DNA of 64,000 nt from Novosphingobium lindaniclasticum LE124 (GCF_000445125.1 NZ_ATHL01000151.1:47166-111165), one strand, 5' to 3'. Shown: positions 1-9,802, numbered from the stretch's first letter. A program made the numbers and translations. Notes: generated by a model from the letters alone, not told the origin.

Positions 1-1
1 G

Positions 2-1291
2 CTTGAGGCCGCCTTCGATCTCGGCAAGCTGGGCATCGGCTTCAATGTCGGCGCGATCCTCGTCGGCTCGTCGATCGGCGCCTTCGCCGCAGGCCGCATG
101 GCCGACGTGATCGGTCGCCGCGGCGTGATGATGCTCTCCGCCGTGCTGTTCTTCGTCAGCGCCCTAGTGGCGGGCGCGGCCGGTTCCTCGGCGATCTTCA
201 TCATCGCGCGCATCGTCGGCGGCCTCGGCGTCGGCGCGGCCAGCGTGATCTCGCCGGTCTATATCTCCGAAGTGACCCCCGCCGCCATTCGCGGCCGCCT
301 GTCCAGCGTGCAGCAGGTGATGATCATCACCGGCCTCACGGGGGCCTTCGTCGCGAACTTCGTGCTGGCACGCTACGCGGGGGGCTCTACCGAAGCGCTC
401 TGGCTGGACCTTCCGGCCTGGCGCTGGATGTTCTGGCTCCAGGCGATCCCGGCCGCGATCTACTTCTTCGCGCTGCTCATCATCCCCGAAAGCCCGCGCT
501 ATCTGGTCGTCAAGGGGCAGGAGCCGCGCGCCCATGCGGTGCTGACGAAGCTGTTCGGCACGGCCGAAGCCGACCGCAAGGTGGCCGAAATCCGCGCCAG
601 CCTGGCCGCAGACCACCACAAGCCCAAGCTCTCGGACCTTATCGAGAAGACCACCGGCCGGGTGCGTCCGATCGTCTGGGCGGGCATCGGACTGGCCGTG
701 TTCCAGCAGCTCGTCGGCATCAACGTGGTGTTCTACTACGGCGCCACGCTTTGGGAGGCCGTCGGCTTCTCGGAAGACTATGCGCTCCAGACCAACATCC
801 TTTCCGGCGTGCTCTCGATCGGCGCCTGCCTCGCGACGATCGCGCTGGTGGACCGCATCGGCCGCAAGCCGCTGCTGCTGATCGGCTCGGCCGGCATGGC
901 GGTGACGCTGGCGATCGTGGCCTATGCCTTCTCCACTGCCGTCACCGGCGCGGACGGCGCGGTTTCGCTGCCCGGCAACAACGGCGTGATCGCGCTGGTC
1001 GCCGCCAATCTCTACGTGATCTTCTTCAATATGAGCTGGGGCCCGATCATGTGGGTCATGTTGGGCGAGATGTTCCCCAACCAGATTCGCGGCTCCGGTC
1101 TGGCGGTCGCTGGCTTCGCGCAGTGGATTGCGAATGCAGCGGTTTCGGTGAGCTTCCCGGCGCTGGCAGTCAGCCCCGGCCTGGCCGTGACCTACACCGG
1201 CTACGCCTTCTTCGCGGCGGTTTCGTTCTTCTTCGTCCGCGCCATGGTCAATGAGACCAAGGGCCGCGAACTGGAAGAGATGGAAGGCTGA
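2..1291 (+). CDS. MFS sugar porter, probable sugar:H+ symporter (5' end outside window)
   Basis: Major facilitator superfamily sugar porter (XylE/GalP-like) of the inner membrane, probably importing a pentose or hexose with protons. The reading frame is open from the first bases, so the N-terminus lies upstream of the window. Visible family signatures are GRR after the second membrane segment, PESPRYLV in the central loop and DRIGRKPLLL in the second half, with about ten hydrophobic helices. It lies next to a convergent LacI-type regulator and the xylan genes, so xylose is the most likely substrate, but this is inferred from context. It ends just before a strong hairpin. Confidence 0.88.
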   Translation, partial: LEAAFDLGKLGIGFNVGAILVGSSIGAFAAGRMADVIGRRGVMMLSAVLFFVSALVAGAAGSSAIFIIARIVGGLGVGAASVISPVYISEVTPAAIRGRLSSVQQVMIITGLTGAFVANFVLARYAGGSTEALWLDLPAWRWMFWLQAIPAAIYFFALLIIPESPRYLVVKGQEPRAHAVLTKLFGTAEADRKVAEIRASLAADHHKPKLSDLIEKTTGRVRPIVWAGIGLAVFQQLVGINVVFYYGATLWEAVGFSEDYALQTNILSGVLSIGACLATIALVDRIGRKPLLLIGSAGMAVTLAIVAYAFSTAVTGADGAVSLPGNNGVIALVAANLYVIFFNMSWGPIMWVMLGEMFPNQIRGSGLAVAGFAQWIANAAVSVSFPALAVSPGLAVTYTGYAFFAAVSFFFVRAMVNETKGRELEEMEG

Positions 1292-1331
1292 TCTGAAGCG
1301 GGCAGGAGGCTTCGGTCTTCTGCCCGCCCTG

Positions 1332-1379
1332 AAACGACAAGGCCCCCTTGCGACCTGTGGCAAGGGGGCCTTGTCGTTT
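1332..1379. terminator. Bidirectional hairpin terminator between convergent genes
   Basis: A perfect 19-bp inverted repeat (arms 1332-1350 and 1361-1379, loop 10 nt) lies between the stop codons of the convergent sugar porter and lacI-type gene. The arms begin with AAACGAC and end in GTCGTTT, so each strand has a short T-rich tail, as expected for a terminator working in both directions. Confidence 0.88.
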
Positions 1380-1391
1380 GTGCGCTCTGGG

Positions 1392-2447
1392 TCAGGCAGG
1401 CCCGGCGTCGGAATCCCGGCGGATCAGCTTGAACTCCGCGACGACATGGGGATGCTCCACGGCGGATCGACCGCCGTTGCGTGCGCGGATCTCACCGATC
1501 AGCAGCCGTACCGCGCGGCGCGCCATATCGGTGGTGGGCTGGCGGATCGTGGTCAGTTCGGGCCAGACGGAGACGGCCAGGGCGGTATCGTCGTAGCCGC
1601 AGACGGTAAGCTGGTTCGGCACGTCCAGCCCGCGCCGGTGGGCCACGGTGATGGCGGCGGCGGCCATGTCGTCGTTCGAGGCGAAGATCGCGGTGGGCGG
1701 CGTGTCGAGGTCGAGAAGCTGCGTGGCCGCCTCCAGACCGGAACGATAGGTGAAATACCCCTGCGCCACCAGCGCGGGATCGAACGGCAGGTGCAGCGCC
1801 GAAAGCGCCTCGCGGTAGCCGTCGAGACGCTCGGCGCTGGCGGTCTGGTTCGGGTGGCCGGTGATGAAGCCGATGCGCCGATGGCCGAGCGCAGCCAGGT
1901 GATGGGTCATCGTGAAAGCCGCCTCGCGGTCGTCGATGCTGACCGAAAGCGCCCATTCCGGCGCGCGGCCCGTGGCCACCGCCACGACCGGCACATCCGC
2001 GTCCTTGAGCGCCTCCAGCACGGCCGGGGAATCGCTGAGCGGCGGGGGCAGGATCACGCCGTCGATGCGGGTCCGCAGCAATTGCGCCACCGCCTTGGCC
2101 TCGCCGCCTTCCTCGTTGCAGGGCTTCACCAGCAGCTGCGCGTTGGCAGCACTGGTTTCCTCCAGCGCGCCCACCAGGAACTCGCTGAGATAAGCGAAGC
2201 TCGGGTTGGAATGGAGCAGCCCTATCCTGAGGTCCTCACCGCCCGCCAGGATGCGCGCGGCGTTGCTGGGGGCGTAGTTCAGTTCCGCGATCGCCGCCTC
2301 TACCTTGCGGCGGGTTTCCTCGCGGACGTTGGCGCCCTTGTTGATGACGCGGCTCACGGTCATCGGCGACACGCCTGCGAGACGCGCGACGTCGTCGATC
2401 TTGGCGCTGGAGCGCTGTTTGCGCGGACCTCTGGTTTGGCTGCTCAT
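1392..2447 (-). CDS. LacI-family transcriptional regulator of the xylan/glucuronate locus
   Basis: DNA-binding repressor of 351 residues. The N-terminal helix-turn-helix reads DDVARLAGVSPMTVSRVI, the classic LacI pattern, followed by a hinge (NYAPSNAARIL) and a periplasmic-binding-protein-like sensor domain (about residues 65-345). I chose ATG 2447 rather than the upstream ATG 2474 because only 2447 has a GGGGA sequence at suitable spacing. Matching LacI-type palindromes occur at 2516, 4721, 14348, 14405 and 19961, making this gene the obvious regulator of the hydrolase, uronate and receptor genes. The effector is unknown; xylose, a xylo-oligosaccharide or a uronate are candidates. Confidence 0.9.
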   Translation of the reverse strand: MSSQTRGPRKQRSSAKIDDVARLAGVSPMTVSRVINKGANVREETRRKVEAAIAELNYAPSNAARILAGGEDLRIGLLHSNPSFAYLSEFLVGALEETSAANAQLLVKPCNEEGGEAKAVAQLLRTRIDGVILPPPLSDSPAVLEALKDADVPVVAVATGRAPEWALSVSIDDREAAFTMTHHLAALGHRRIGFITGHPNQTASAERLDGYREALSALHLPFDPALVAQGYFTYRSGLEAATQLLDLDTPPTAIFASNDDMAAAAITVAHRRGLDVPNQLTVCGYDDTALAVSVWPELTTIRQPTTDMARRAVRLLIGEIRARNGGRSAVEHPHVVAEFKLIRRDSDAGPA

Positions 2448-2515
2448 CTGGTTCCCCGGCGCCCCGGCGCGCATGGAAGGCGCCGGGGAATGTTCGCTAA
2501 GACCATAAGTGGCAT

Positions 2516-2529
2516 TGGTAGCGCAACCA
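2516..2529. promoter_or_regulatory. Candidate LacI-type operator (autoregulation)
   Basis: TGGTAGCGCAACCA is nearly palindromic (12 of 14 positions) and shares the GGTAGCGC core with the reverse complement of the operator at 14405. It lies 69 bp upstream of the chosen lacI start and just past the end of the alpha-glucuronidase gene, so it fits an autoregulatory site. It is weaker than the other four sites. Confidence 0.5.
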
Positions 2530-2540
2530 TCGAAGCGCGA

Positions 2541-4634
2541 TCAGTGCGGATGCCCAGGTGCCAGCGGGAAGTCCTGTGCCTTGTACCAGGCGAGATCGTG
2601 CTCCGGCGCAGCCGCGCCTGCAGGCAGCGGCAGGCCATTGACCGACATCCAGTAAGCCAGGCTCGCATCGCGCCACCACTTGGCCTCGTTATGCTGGATC
2701 TGGAGGTAGCTGGCGGTCTTCTGCCAGCGCTCGGCATCGACCAGGCTTTTGACCTCCTGCCACTCGGCCTGCATCTGCGCGACGGTGGAAACCCCGCGAT
2801 CGTAGCGCGCCACCATCTCCTGCCAGAGCGTGCGGCCGGACTTCATCTTCCAGTCCCACGGCAGGTGATGGAACCACAGCAGTTCGCTTTCGGGCGTCGT
2901 GCGAGGGTCTGCCAGCATCTTCGCCACCGCCGGCGCGTACTGCGCCACGGCGTTACTGCCGGTCTTCGTGCGGTCGAAGCCGATGCCGTTCCTGTCGGCC
3001 TTGTGATAGTAGACCGGGTTCCATTCGGGCCGGGCGAGATCGCTGATCCACGGCCCCGGGCCGTAGTGGTGGCCGGTGCCCATGAGGTGGGCGAGGCCCA
3101 ACGGGCCGGTATAGTCGACCACCGCCTCGCGCGAGGCCAACATCATCTTGACGGCGGTGTCGACCACGCGCGGATCGTTGCCGAAAGTCTGCTGCGCCCA
3201 TTCGCGCGCGATCCTGTCGGCCGAAAGCGTCGGATCCCAGGCGAGGCGACCGAAGGCGTACCAGTTGGCCTGGTTGAAGGTGGAGCCAGACCAGTCGCGG
3301 TCGCGCCCGACATTGGCGACACCGGCGATGCCGCTCAGCTTATGCCGATAGAGCGAACCGTCGACCACCTTGGCCACCGTCGATCCCTTGCCCTTGGCGC
3401 GGGTGTCCGCCTCCAGCACTTCCTCGAACATGGTGCCGAGGTAGGCCAGGTGGGTGGCGAAGCCGAGGTATTCCTTGGTGATCTGGAGTTCCAGCATCAT
3501 CGGCGTCTTCGGCATGGCGCCGAACAGCGGATGGAACGGCTCACGCGGCTGGAAGTCGATAGCGCCGTTCTTCACCTGCACCAGCACGTTGTCCGCGAAC
3601 TTGCCGTCGAGGGGCTTGAACTCGGTATAGGCCTGCTTGGCACGGTCCTCCGGGTCGGTTTCGGCATAGACAAAGGCGCGCCACATGACGATGCCGTTAT
3701 GCGGCGCGACGGCGGCGGCCAGCATGTTGGCGCCCTCCGCATGGCTGCGATGATAGTCGCGCGGGCCGGGCTGGCCTTCGCTGTTGGCCTTCACCAGGAA
3801 GCCGCCGAAATCCGGGATCTCGCGGTAGATCTCGTCGCTCTTGGCCTTCCACCAGGCCTGGACGTCGGGGTCGAGCGGATCGGCGCTCTTGAGATGGCCG
3901 ACCTCGATCGGGGCGGAGAAACGGGCGGAGAGATAGACCTTGATGCCCCAGGGGCGGAACACCTCCGCCAGTGCCTTGGCCTTGGCGATATAGGGCGCGG
4001 TCAGGCTTTCGGGCTTGGCATTGACGTTGTTGAGGACGATTCCGTTGATGCCCAGCGCGGCATTGGCGCGGGCATAGTCGGTATAGCGCGGATCCTTGAA
4101 GTCCGGCAGGGTCCACCAGTCCCACAGAGACTGGCCTGCGTATCCGCGCTCCACCGAACCGTCGAGATTGTCCCAGTGGTTGAGCACGCGCAGGCCGATC
4201 TTCGGGGCGGACTGGAGATCGATCGCTGCGAGATCGGCGCCGGTCTTCTGGGCGCGGATCAGTGCAAAGGCGCCATAGAGCACGGCGCGGTCGGTCTTGC
4301 CGGTGACGATCAGGGTCTTGCGGCCATCGAGCATGGCGGCGCGGACCAGATAGCCTTCCTCGCCCAGCGCGCGGGTGGGCAGGCGGAGTGCGGCGATAGC
4401 CGGGTCGTCGGACTTGCCGAGCACCACGGGAAGAGGCGCTGCGGCAAGATCGCGGCGCAGTTCCCCGGCGGCGCGGTCCAGCGTTTGCGACTGGCCGACG
4501 ACGCGGATGTCCGTGGCGGGCGAACTTGCAGGGGCCAGCCAGAGGTCGTAGCCATCGTTTGCAAAGGCCGGTGCAGTCGCGAATCCCAGCGCGCCCAAGC
4601 ACACGCCGATCGTCAGAAGCCGCTTCTTCATCAT
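2541..4634 (-). CDS. aguA: GH67 alpha-glucuronidase, exported
   Basis: Removes (4-O-methyl-)glucuronic acid from the non-reducing end of aldouronic acids released from glucuronoxylan. The 697 residues match the family length. A signal peptide (MMKKRLLTIGVCLGALG through PAFA) points to the periplasm. Family hallmarks are HWDNLDGSVERGYAG, KANSEGQPGPRDY with the expected acid glutamate, KNGAIDFQPREP with the aspartate, and LELQITKEYLG with the second glutamate of the catalytic set. GAGGGGAGG abuts the first of two tandem ATGs, so ATG 4631 may be the real start. It is transcribed away from the GH3 operon; the shared 4635-4878 interval holds a LacI-type operator. Confidence 0.95.
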   Translation of the reverse strand: MMKKRLLTIGVCLGALGFATAPAFANDGYDLWLAPASSPATDIRVVGQSQTLDRAAGELRRDLAAAPLPVVLGKSDDPAIAALRLPTRALGEEGYLVRAAMLDGRKTLIVTGKTDRAVLYGAFALIRAQKTGADLAAIDLQSAPKIGLRVLNHWDNLDGSVERGYAGQSLWDWWTLPDFKDPRYTDYARANAALGINGIVLNNVNAKPESLTAPYIAKAKALAEVFRPWGIKVYLSARFSAPIEVGHLKSADPLDPDVQAWWKAKSDEIYREIPDFGGFLVKANSEGQPGPRDYHRSHAEGANMLAAAVAPHNGIVMWRAFVYAETDPEDRAKQAYTEFKPLDGKFADNVLVQVKNGAIDFQPREPFHPLFGAMPKTPMMLELQITKEYLGFATHLAYLGTMFEEVLEADTRAKGKGSTVAKVVDGSLYRHKLSGIAGVANVGRDRDWSGSTFNQANWYAFGRLAWDPTLSADRIAREWAQQTFGNDPRVVDTAVKMMLASREAVVDYTGPLGLAHLMGTGHHYGPGPWISDLARPEWNPVYYHKADRNGIGFDRTKTGSNAVAQYAPAVAKMLADPRTTPESELLWFHHLPWDWKMKSGRTLWQEMVARYDRGVSTVAQMQAEWQEVKSLVDAERWQKTASYLQIQHNEAKWWRDASLAYWMSVNGLPLPAGAAAPEHDLAWYKAQDFPLAPGHPH

Positions 4635-4693
4635 CCTCCCCTCTATCCCAAATCATGGCCGGTGGCCGAGGCGTAATTAGCGCGGCGATGCCA

Positions 4694-4733
4694 TTGACAA
4701 GCTCGTTCCTTGTCGCGCATGATACCGCTAACA
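4694..4733 (+). promoter_or_regulatory. Promoter with overlapping LacI-type operator for the GH3-uronate operon
   Basis: TTGACA at 4694-4699 is followed after about 18 bp by CATGAT, a plausible -10, and the operator GATACCGCTAACA (4721-4733) overlaps it. The same 13 bases recur exactly at 14348. Repressor binding here would block RNA polymerase. The site also lies 87 bp upstream of the divergent alpha-glucuronidase start and may control both directions. Confidence 0.68.
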
Positions 4734-4878
4734 CACAAAGTTCCGGGCAGGCAACACCGTTTGCCGCCTGGTTGGGAAATGGGCCGAAAGAGTGCCCGAG
4801 GATGCAGGGGAGCACGATGATTCTTCAGGTATGTCTGACGCTTGCGGGATCGCGCGGTTCGTTCGCGGGAGCCAAGGC

Positions 4879-7260
4879 ATGATCGCCGCTGCCGTGAAGC
4901 GCCGTGAACTGCTACGTTGGGGCGCCGGCGCCTCGATGCTGGCTTTCATGCCGGTCGCGGCACGCGCCGCGACGCCGCTCTACAAGGACCCCAAGGTTCC
5001 GGTGGACTTGCGCGTCAAGGATCTGATGGCGCGCATGACGCTGGACGAGAAGGTGGCTCAACTGGTCACGCTCTCGACCCGCAAGCGCGAGATCATGGAC
5101 GAAGCCCGTGCTTTCGATCCGGCGCGCGCCAGCCAGGCCCATCCCAACGGTATCGGCCAGATCGCTCGCCCCTCCGACCGCGGCGGCGCGGCGACGGCCA
5201 ACAACACCGGCACCGACGTCACCGGCCGCTGGCGCAAGCCCGCCGATACCATCGCTTTCGTCAATGCCACCCAGAAGTGGGCGCGCGAGCGGACCCGGCT
5301 GGGCATTCCCGTGCTGTTCCATGAGGAATCGCTCCACGGCTACATGGCGCCCGAGGCGACCAGCTTCCCGCAGGCCATCGCCATGGCGGGCACTTTCGAC
5401 ACCGATCTGGTGGAGCGCGTGCAGTCGGTGATCGGGCGCGAGGTGCGCGCCCACGGCTCCACCCTGGCGCTGTCGCCGGTGGTGGACATCGCCCGCGACC
5501 CGCGCTGGGGCCGTATCGAGGAAACCTTCGGCGAAGACCCCTATCTTTGCGGAGAAATGGGCGTCGCCGCCGTGCGGGGGCTTCAGGGCGAAGGCAAGGA
5601 ACTGGCCGAGGGCAAGGTCTTCGCCACACTCAAGCACATGACCGGCCACGGCCAGCCCGAGGCAGGCAACAACGTCGCCCCGGCCCCCCTCGGCAAGCGC
5701 GAGCTTTACGACAGCTTCTTCCCGCCGTTCCGCGAAGTGGTGCGCCGCACCGGCATTGCCGCGGTCATGCCCTCCTACAACGAGATCGACGGCATCCCCA
5801 GCCACGCGAATCGCTGGCTGCTGACCGACGTGCTGCGCGGCGAATGGGGTTTCGACGGCGCCATCGTCAGCGACTATGCGGCGATCGGGGAACTGGCCTC
5901 CTTCCACCACCTCGCCAGCGATATCGAGGGCGCGGCGCGGCTGGCGCTGCATGCGGGCGTGGATTCCGACCTTCCCGATGGCGAGGGCTTCCGCACACTG
6001 GCCGACCAGGTGCGCAAGGGGCTGGTGCCGCTTGCCGCCGTCGATGCCGCCTGCCGCCGTATGCTGACGCTTAAGTTCCGCGCAGGCATGTTCGAGGCCG
6101 GGCCGGTCGATCCCAAGGCGTCGGCCAGGCTCACCGCCAATGCCGAGGCCCGCGCGCTGGCGCTGGAAGCGGCGCGCAAGTCGATCTGCCTGCTCAAGAA
6201 CAGCGGTGTCTTGCCGCTGACGGCGGGCGCGCAGAAGCGCATCGCCGTGATCGGGCCGAACGCCAACGTCACGCGCCTCGGCGGCTATTCGTCCGAGCCG
6301 CGTTTCAGCGTGAACCTGGTCGAAGGCATCAAGGCGCGGGTCGCCGGCAAGGCCGAAGTCGTCTTCGCGCAGGGCGTGTTCATCACGCAGAGCGAGGACC
6401 GCTCCGCCAACGAGGTGCTGCTGGCCGACCCGGCGAAGAACCGCGCGCTGATTGCCGAGGCTGTCGAAGTCGCGAAAACCAGCGACGTGATCGTCCTTGC
6501 CATCGGCGATACCGAGCAGACCAGCCGCGAAGGCTATGCGAAGAACCACCTTGGCGACCGTACCGACCTCGACCTCGTGGGCGAGCAGAACGAGCTGTTC
6601 CGCGCCCTGAAGGCCACCGGCCGGCCGGTGATCGTCGTCGCGCTCAACGGCCGTCCGCCCTCCTGGCCGACCGTGGCCGAGCAGGCGGACGCGATCCTCG
6701 AATGCTGGTATCTCGGCCAGGAAGGCGGCACCGCCATGGCCGAGGCGCTGTTCGGAGACGTCAATCCCGGCGCCAAGCTGCCGGTCACCGTGGTCAAGGA
6801 CGTGGGGCAGGTGCCCTTCTTCTACAACCACAAGCCGTCCGCCAAGCGCGGCTACCTCTTCGCGGAGACGGCGCCGCTCTATCCCTTCGGCTTCGGCCTC
6901 AGCTACACCACCTTCACGGTGGGCGCGCCCAGCCTTTCGGCGCCGCGCATCGGCCTCTCGGGCCATGTCACCGTCTCTGTCGATATAAGCAACACCGGCC
7001 AGCGCGCGGGCGATGAGGTTGTGCAACTCTATGTCCACGACCAGGCCGCCAGCGTCACCCGCCCGGTCATGGAACTGCGCGGTTTCCGCCGCGTCACGCT
7101 GAAGCCGGGCGAGACGCGCAAAGTCGAGTTCACGCTCGGCCCCGACGATTTCAGCCTCTGGAACGAGGATATGCGCGAAGTCGTCGAACCCGGCCTGTTC
7201 GATATCCTGGTCGGCGCCAGCAGCGCCGATCTCAAGACCACCACTCTCGAAATCGCCTGA
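4879..7260 (+). CDS. GH3 beta-glycosidase, probable beta-xylosidase, Tat-exported
   Basis: Family 3 exo-glycosidase of 793 residues, probably releasing xylose (or glucose) from oligosaccharides. I chose ATG 4879 because it gives a twin-arginine signal (KRRELLRWGAGASML ... ARA); the ATG at 4792 would add 29 residues without signal character. The GH3 barrel carries LSPVVDIARDPRWGRIEETFGEDPYL and KHMTGHGQPE, with the nucleophile aspartate in IVSDYAAI (about residue 332). The alpha/beta sandwich and a C-terminal fibronectin-like domain follow (DEVVQLYVHD...). It is the first gene of an operon with manD 11 bp downstream. Substrate assignment rests on context. Confidence 0.92.
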   Translation: MIAAAVKRRELLRWGAGASMLAFMPVAARAATPLYKDPKVPVDLRVKDLMARMTLDEKVAQLVTLSTRKREIMDEARAFDPARASQAHPNGIGQIARPSDRGGAATANNTGTDVTGRWRKPADTIAFVNATQKWARERTRLGIPVLFHEESLHGYMAPEATSFPQAIAMAGTFDTDLVERVQSVIGREVRAHGSTLALSPVVDIARDPRWGRIEETFGEDPYLCGEMGVAAVRGLQGEGKELAEGKVFATLKHMTGHGQPEAGNNVAPAPLGKRELYDSFFPPFREVVRRTGIAAVMPSYNEIDGIPSHANRWLLTDVLRGEWGFDGAIVSDYAAIGELASFHHLASDIEGAARLALHAGVDSDLPDGEGFRTLADQVRKGLVPLAAVDAACRRMLTLKFRAGMFEAGPVDPKASARLTANAEARALALEAARKSICLLKNSGVLPLTAGAQKRIAVIGPNANVTRLGGYSSEPRFSVNLVEGIKARVAGKAEVVFAQGVFITQSEDRSANEVLLADPAKNRALIAEAVEVAKTSDVIVLAIGDTEQTSREGYAKNHLGDRTDLDLVGEQNELFRALKATGRPVIVVALNGRPPSWPTVAEQADAILECWYLGQEGGTAMAEALFGDVNPGAKLPVTVVKDVGQVPFFYNHKPSAKRGYLFAETAPLYPFGFGLSYTTFTVGAPSLSAPRIGLSGHVTVSVDISNTGQRAGDEVVQLYVHDQAASVTRPVMELRGFRRVTLKPGETRKVEFTLGPDDFSLWNEDMREVVEPGLFDILVGASSADLKTTTLEIA

Positions 7261-7271
7261 GGATCCATCCC

Positions 7272-8483
7272 ATGCCCAAGATCGTCGATGCCAAGGTCAT
7301 CATCACCTGCCCGGGTCGCAACTTCGTCACGCTCAAGATCACTTGCGACGACGGCACCACCGGTGTCGGTGACGCCACGCTTAACGGCCGCGAGCTTTCG
7401 GTGGCCAGCTACCTGACCGACCATGTGATTCCCTGCCTGATCGGCCGCGACGCGCACCGTATCGAGGATGTCTGGCAGTACCTCTACAAGGGCGCCTACT
7501 GGCGCCGCGGCCCGGTGACGATGACCGCCATCGCTGCCGTCGACATGGCGCTCTGGGACATCAAGGGCAAGATCGCCGGCCTGCCGGTCTACCAGCTGCT
7601 GGGCGGTGCGAGCCGTGAAGGCGTGATGGTCTACGGCCACGCCAACGGCACCACCATCGAGGACACGATCGAGGTCGCGCTCGATTACCAGGCGCAGGGC
7701 TACAAGGCGATTCGCCTCCAGTGCGGCGTGCCCGGCATGGCCTCGACTTACGGCGTCTCCAAGGACAAATATTTCTACGAGCCCGCCGACGCCGACCTGC
7801 CGACCGAGAACGTCTGGAACACCGCGAAGTACCTGCGCGTCGTGCCCGAACTGTTCAAGGCCGCGCGCGAGGCGCTGGGCTGGGACGTCCACCTGCTGCA
7901 CGACATCCACCACCGCCTGACCCCGATCGAGGCGGGCCGTCTCGGCAAGGACCTCGAACCCTACCGCCCGTTCTGGCTGGAAGACGCGACCCCCGCCGAA
8001 AACCAGGAGGCGTTCAAGCTGATCCGCCAGCACACCACCGCGCCGCTGGCCGTGGGCGAGATCTTCAACTCGATCTGGGACTGCAAGGACCTGATCCAGA
8101 ACCAGCTGATCGACTATATCCGCGCCACGGTAGTCCACGCAGGCGGCATCACGCACCTTCGCCGGATCGCCGCGCTGGCCGATCTTTACCAGATCCGCAC
8201 CGGCTGCCACGGCGCCACCGACCTTTCGCCGGTCTGCATGGCCGCCGCGCTGCACTTCGACCTCTCGGTGCCGAACTTCGGCGTGCAGGAATATATGCGC
8301 CACACGCCCGAGACGGACGCGGTCTTCCCCCATGCCTATACGTTCGAGAACGGCATGATGCACCCGGGCGAGGCGCCGGGCCTGGGCGTGGACATCGATG
8401 AGGAACTGGCCGCGGGCTACGAATACAACCGCGCCTTCCTGCCGGTGAACCGCCTCGAAGACGGCACGATGTACAACTGGTGA
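7272..8483 (+). CDS. manD: D-mannonate dehydratase, enolase superfamily (ManD/RspA type)
   Basis: Dehydrates D-mannonate to 2-keto-3-deoxygluconate, replacing the unrelated UxuA enzyme. Its 403 residues carry the ManD active site: Arg148 (KAIRLQ), Tyr160 (ASTY), metal ligands Asp211 (HDIHHR), Glu237 (FWLEDAT) and Glu263 (VGEIFN), and His213. These are a constant one position above the residues I recall for the Novosphingobium aromaticivorans enzyme (147, 159, 210, 236, 262, 212), which supports true ManD activity rather than a low-activity paralogue. A GAGGA lies just before the start. The gene lies between GH3 and the hexuronate transporter, with which it overlaps by 4 bp. Confidence 0.96.
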   Translation: MPKIVDAKVIITCPGRNFVTLKITCDDGTTGVGDATLNGRELSVASYLTDHVIPCLIGRDAHRIEDVWQYLYKGAYWRRGPVTMTAIAAVDMALWDIKGKIAGLPVYQLLGGASREGVMVYGHANGTTIEDTIEVALDYQAQGYKAIRLQCGVPGMASTYGVSKDKYFYEPADADLPTENVWNTAKYLRVVPELFKAAREALGWDVHLLHDIHHRLTPIEAGRLGKDLEPYRPFWLEDATPAENQEAFKLIRQHTTAPLAVGEIFNSIWDCKDLIQNQLIDYIRATVVHAGGITHLRRIAALADLYQIRTGCHGATDLSPVCMAAALHFDLSVPNFGVQEYMRHTPETDAVFPHAYTFENGMMHPGEAPGLGVDIDEELAAGYEYNRAFLPVNRLEDGTMYNW

Positions 8484-9802
8484 TCGCGGTGAACGGCGTG
8501 ACGCCTATCAGTGAAACGGTGGTTCCCGGGCCGAGCAAACCCTCGGGCCGGATCCGCTGGATCGTCTGCGCGCTGCTCTTTGCGGCGGTGGTGCTGAGCT
8601 ATGTGGACAGGCTGGTCCTGCCCACGCTCAAGCCCGAGCTTCAGGCGCGCTACGGCTGGAGCGAGAGCGGCTATGCCGACCTCGCGATCTGGTTCCAGGC
8701 CGGCTACGGCATTGCCTACGTGTTCTTCGGCCGCCTGATCGACAAGATCGGTGCGCGGGCGGGCTATGCCCTGGCCGTGACGCTGTGGACGGTCGGCCAC
8801 ATGGCGCATGCGCTGTTCACTTCCACCAGCGGCATGCTCTTCGCGCGCATTCCGCTGGCCATCGGCGAGGCGGGGACGTTCCCCGCCGCCATCGCCGCCA
8901 CCAACGAGTGGTTCCCCAAGCGCGAGCGCGCTTTCGCCATCGGCATCTTCAACGCCGGTTCCAACGTCGGCGCGATCCTGACGCCGCTGGTGGTGCCGGT
9001 GATCGCGCTGACGCTGGGCTGGCGCTGGGCCTTCATCCTCACCGGCCTGCTGACGGTCCTGTGGCTGGCGGCATGGCTCGGCTTCTACCGCCGCCCGCGC
9101 GACAAGAAGAACCTCAGCGCCGAGGAACTGGCGTGGATCGAGGCCGACCCGGTGGAGAAACCGCGCCCGGTCAAGTGGCGCGCGCTGTTCGGCTATCGCC
9201 AGACCTGGGCCTACATGCTGGGCCGCTTCCTGATCGATCCGGTCTGGTGGACGTTCCTGTTCTGGCTGCCGGACTTCTTCAACAAGCAGTTCGGCGTGAA
9301 GATGCTGGACTTCGGCCCACCGCTGATCGCCGTCTATCTGCTTGCGGACGTCGGCTCGGTGCTGGGCGGCTGGGCTTCCTCGCGCTTCATCGGCCGGGGT
9401 TGGACCATCAACCGCTCGCGCAAGACCGCGATGTTCCTGGCCGCGCTCTGCGCCGTGCCGATCGCGCTGGCGCCGGGTGCGCCGGGCCTGTGGACCGCCG
9501 TGGCGCTGGTCGGCCTCGCCTGCGCCGGACACCAGGCGTTTTCCGCCAACCTCTACGCGCTGCCGGGTGACACGATGCCGCGCTGGATGACCGGCTCGGT
9601 CGTCGGTCTCGGCGGTCTGGCCGGTGCGCTGGGCGGCATGCTCATGGCCAAATTCGCCGGCACCATCCTCGAGACCGTGGGCAGCTATGAGCCGATCTTC
9701 GTCGTGGCTTCCTGCGCCTATCTCGTGGCGCTTGGCGTCATCCACCTGATCCTTCCCCGCTACCAGGTCGCCGATCCCGACCGCGAGAAAGCCACAGCAT
9801 GA
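8480..9802 (+). CDS. MFS hexuronate transporter (ExuT-like, anion:cation symporter family)
   Basis: Inner-membrane symporter of 440 residues expected to bring glucuronate or galacturonate into the cytoplasm. It starts with GTG inside the manD stop (GTGA overlap). ACS-family features are SYVDRLVLPTLKPELQ after the first helix, GRLIDKIGARAGYAL in loop 2-3, and the long GEAGTFPAAIAATNEWF segment in helix 4. About 12 membrane helices are visible. Glucuronate released in the periplasm by the GH67 enzyme would be its substrate. Confidence 0.9.
   Translation: MIAVNGVTPISETVVPGPSKPSGRIRWIVCALLFAAVVLSYVDRLVLPTLKPELQARYGWSESGYADLAIWFQAGYGIAYVFFGRLIDKIGARAGYALAVTLWTVGHMAHALFTSTSGMLFARIPLAIGEAGTFPAAIAATNEWFPKRERAFAIGIFNAGSNVGAILTPLVVPVIALTLGWRWAFILTGLLTVLWLAAWLGFYRRPRDKKNLSAEELAWIEADPVEKPRPVKWRALFGYRQTWAYMLGRFLIDPVWWTFLFWLPDFFNKQFGVKMLDFGPPLIAVYLLADVGSVLGGWASSRFIGRGWTINRSRKTAMFLAALCAVPIALAPGAPGLWTAVALVGLACAGHQAFSANLYALPGDTMPRWMTGSVVGLGGLAGALGGMLMAKFAGTILETVGSYEPIFVVASCAYLVALGVIHLILPRYQVADPDREKATA

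Noticed and set aside
1251..4676. Plus-strand open frame of about 1140 codons across the lacI and alpha-glucuronidase genes
   Set aside because: It is the antisense of two recognised minus-strand genes and runs through a strong terminator.
4912..7038. Antisense open frame of about 700 codons opposite the first GH3 gene
   Set aside because: Composition typical of a shadow frame; the GH3 domains and Tat signal on the plus strand are convincing.
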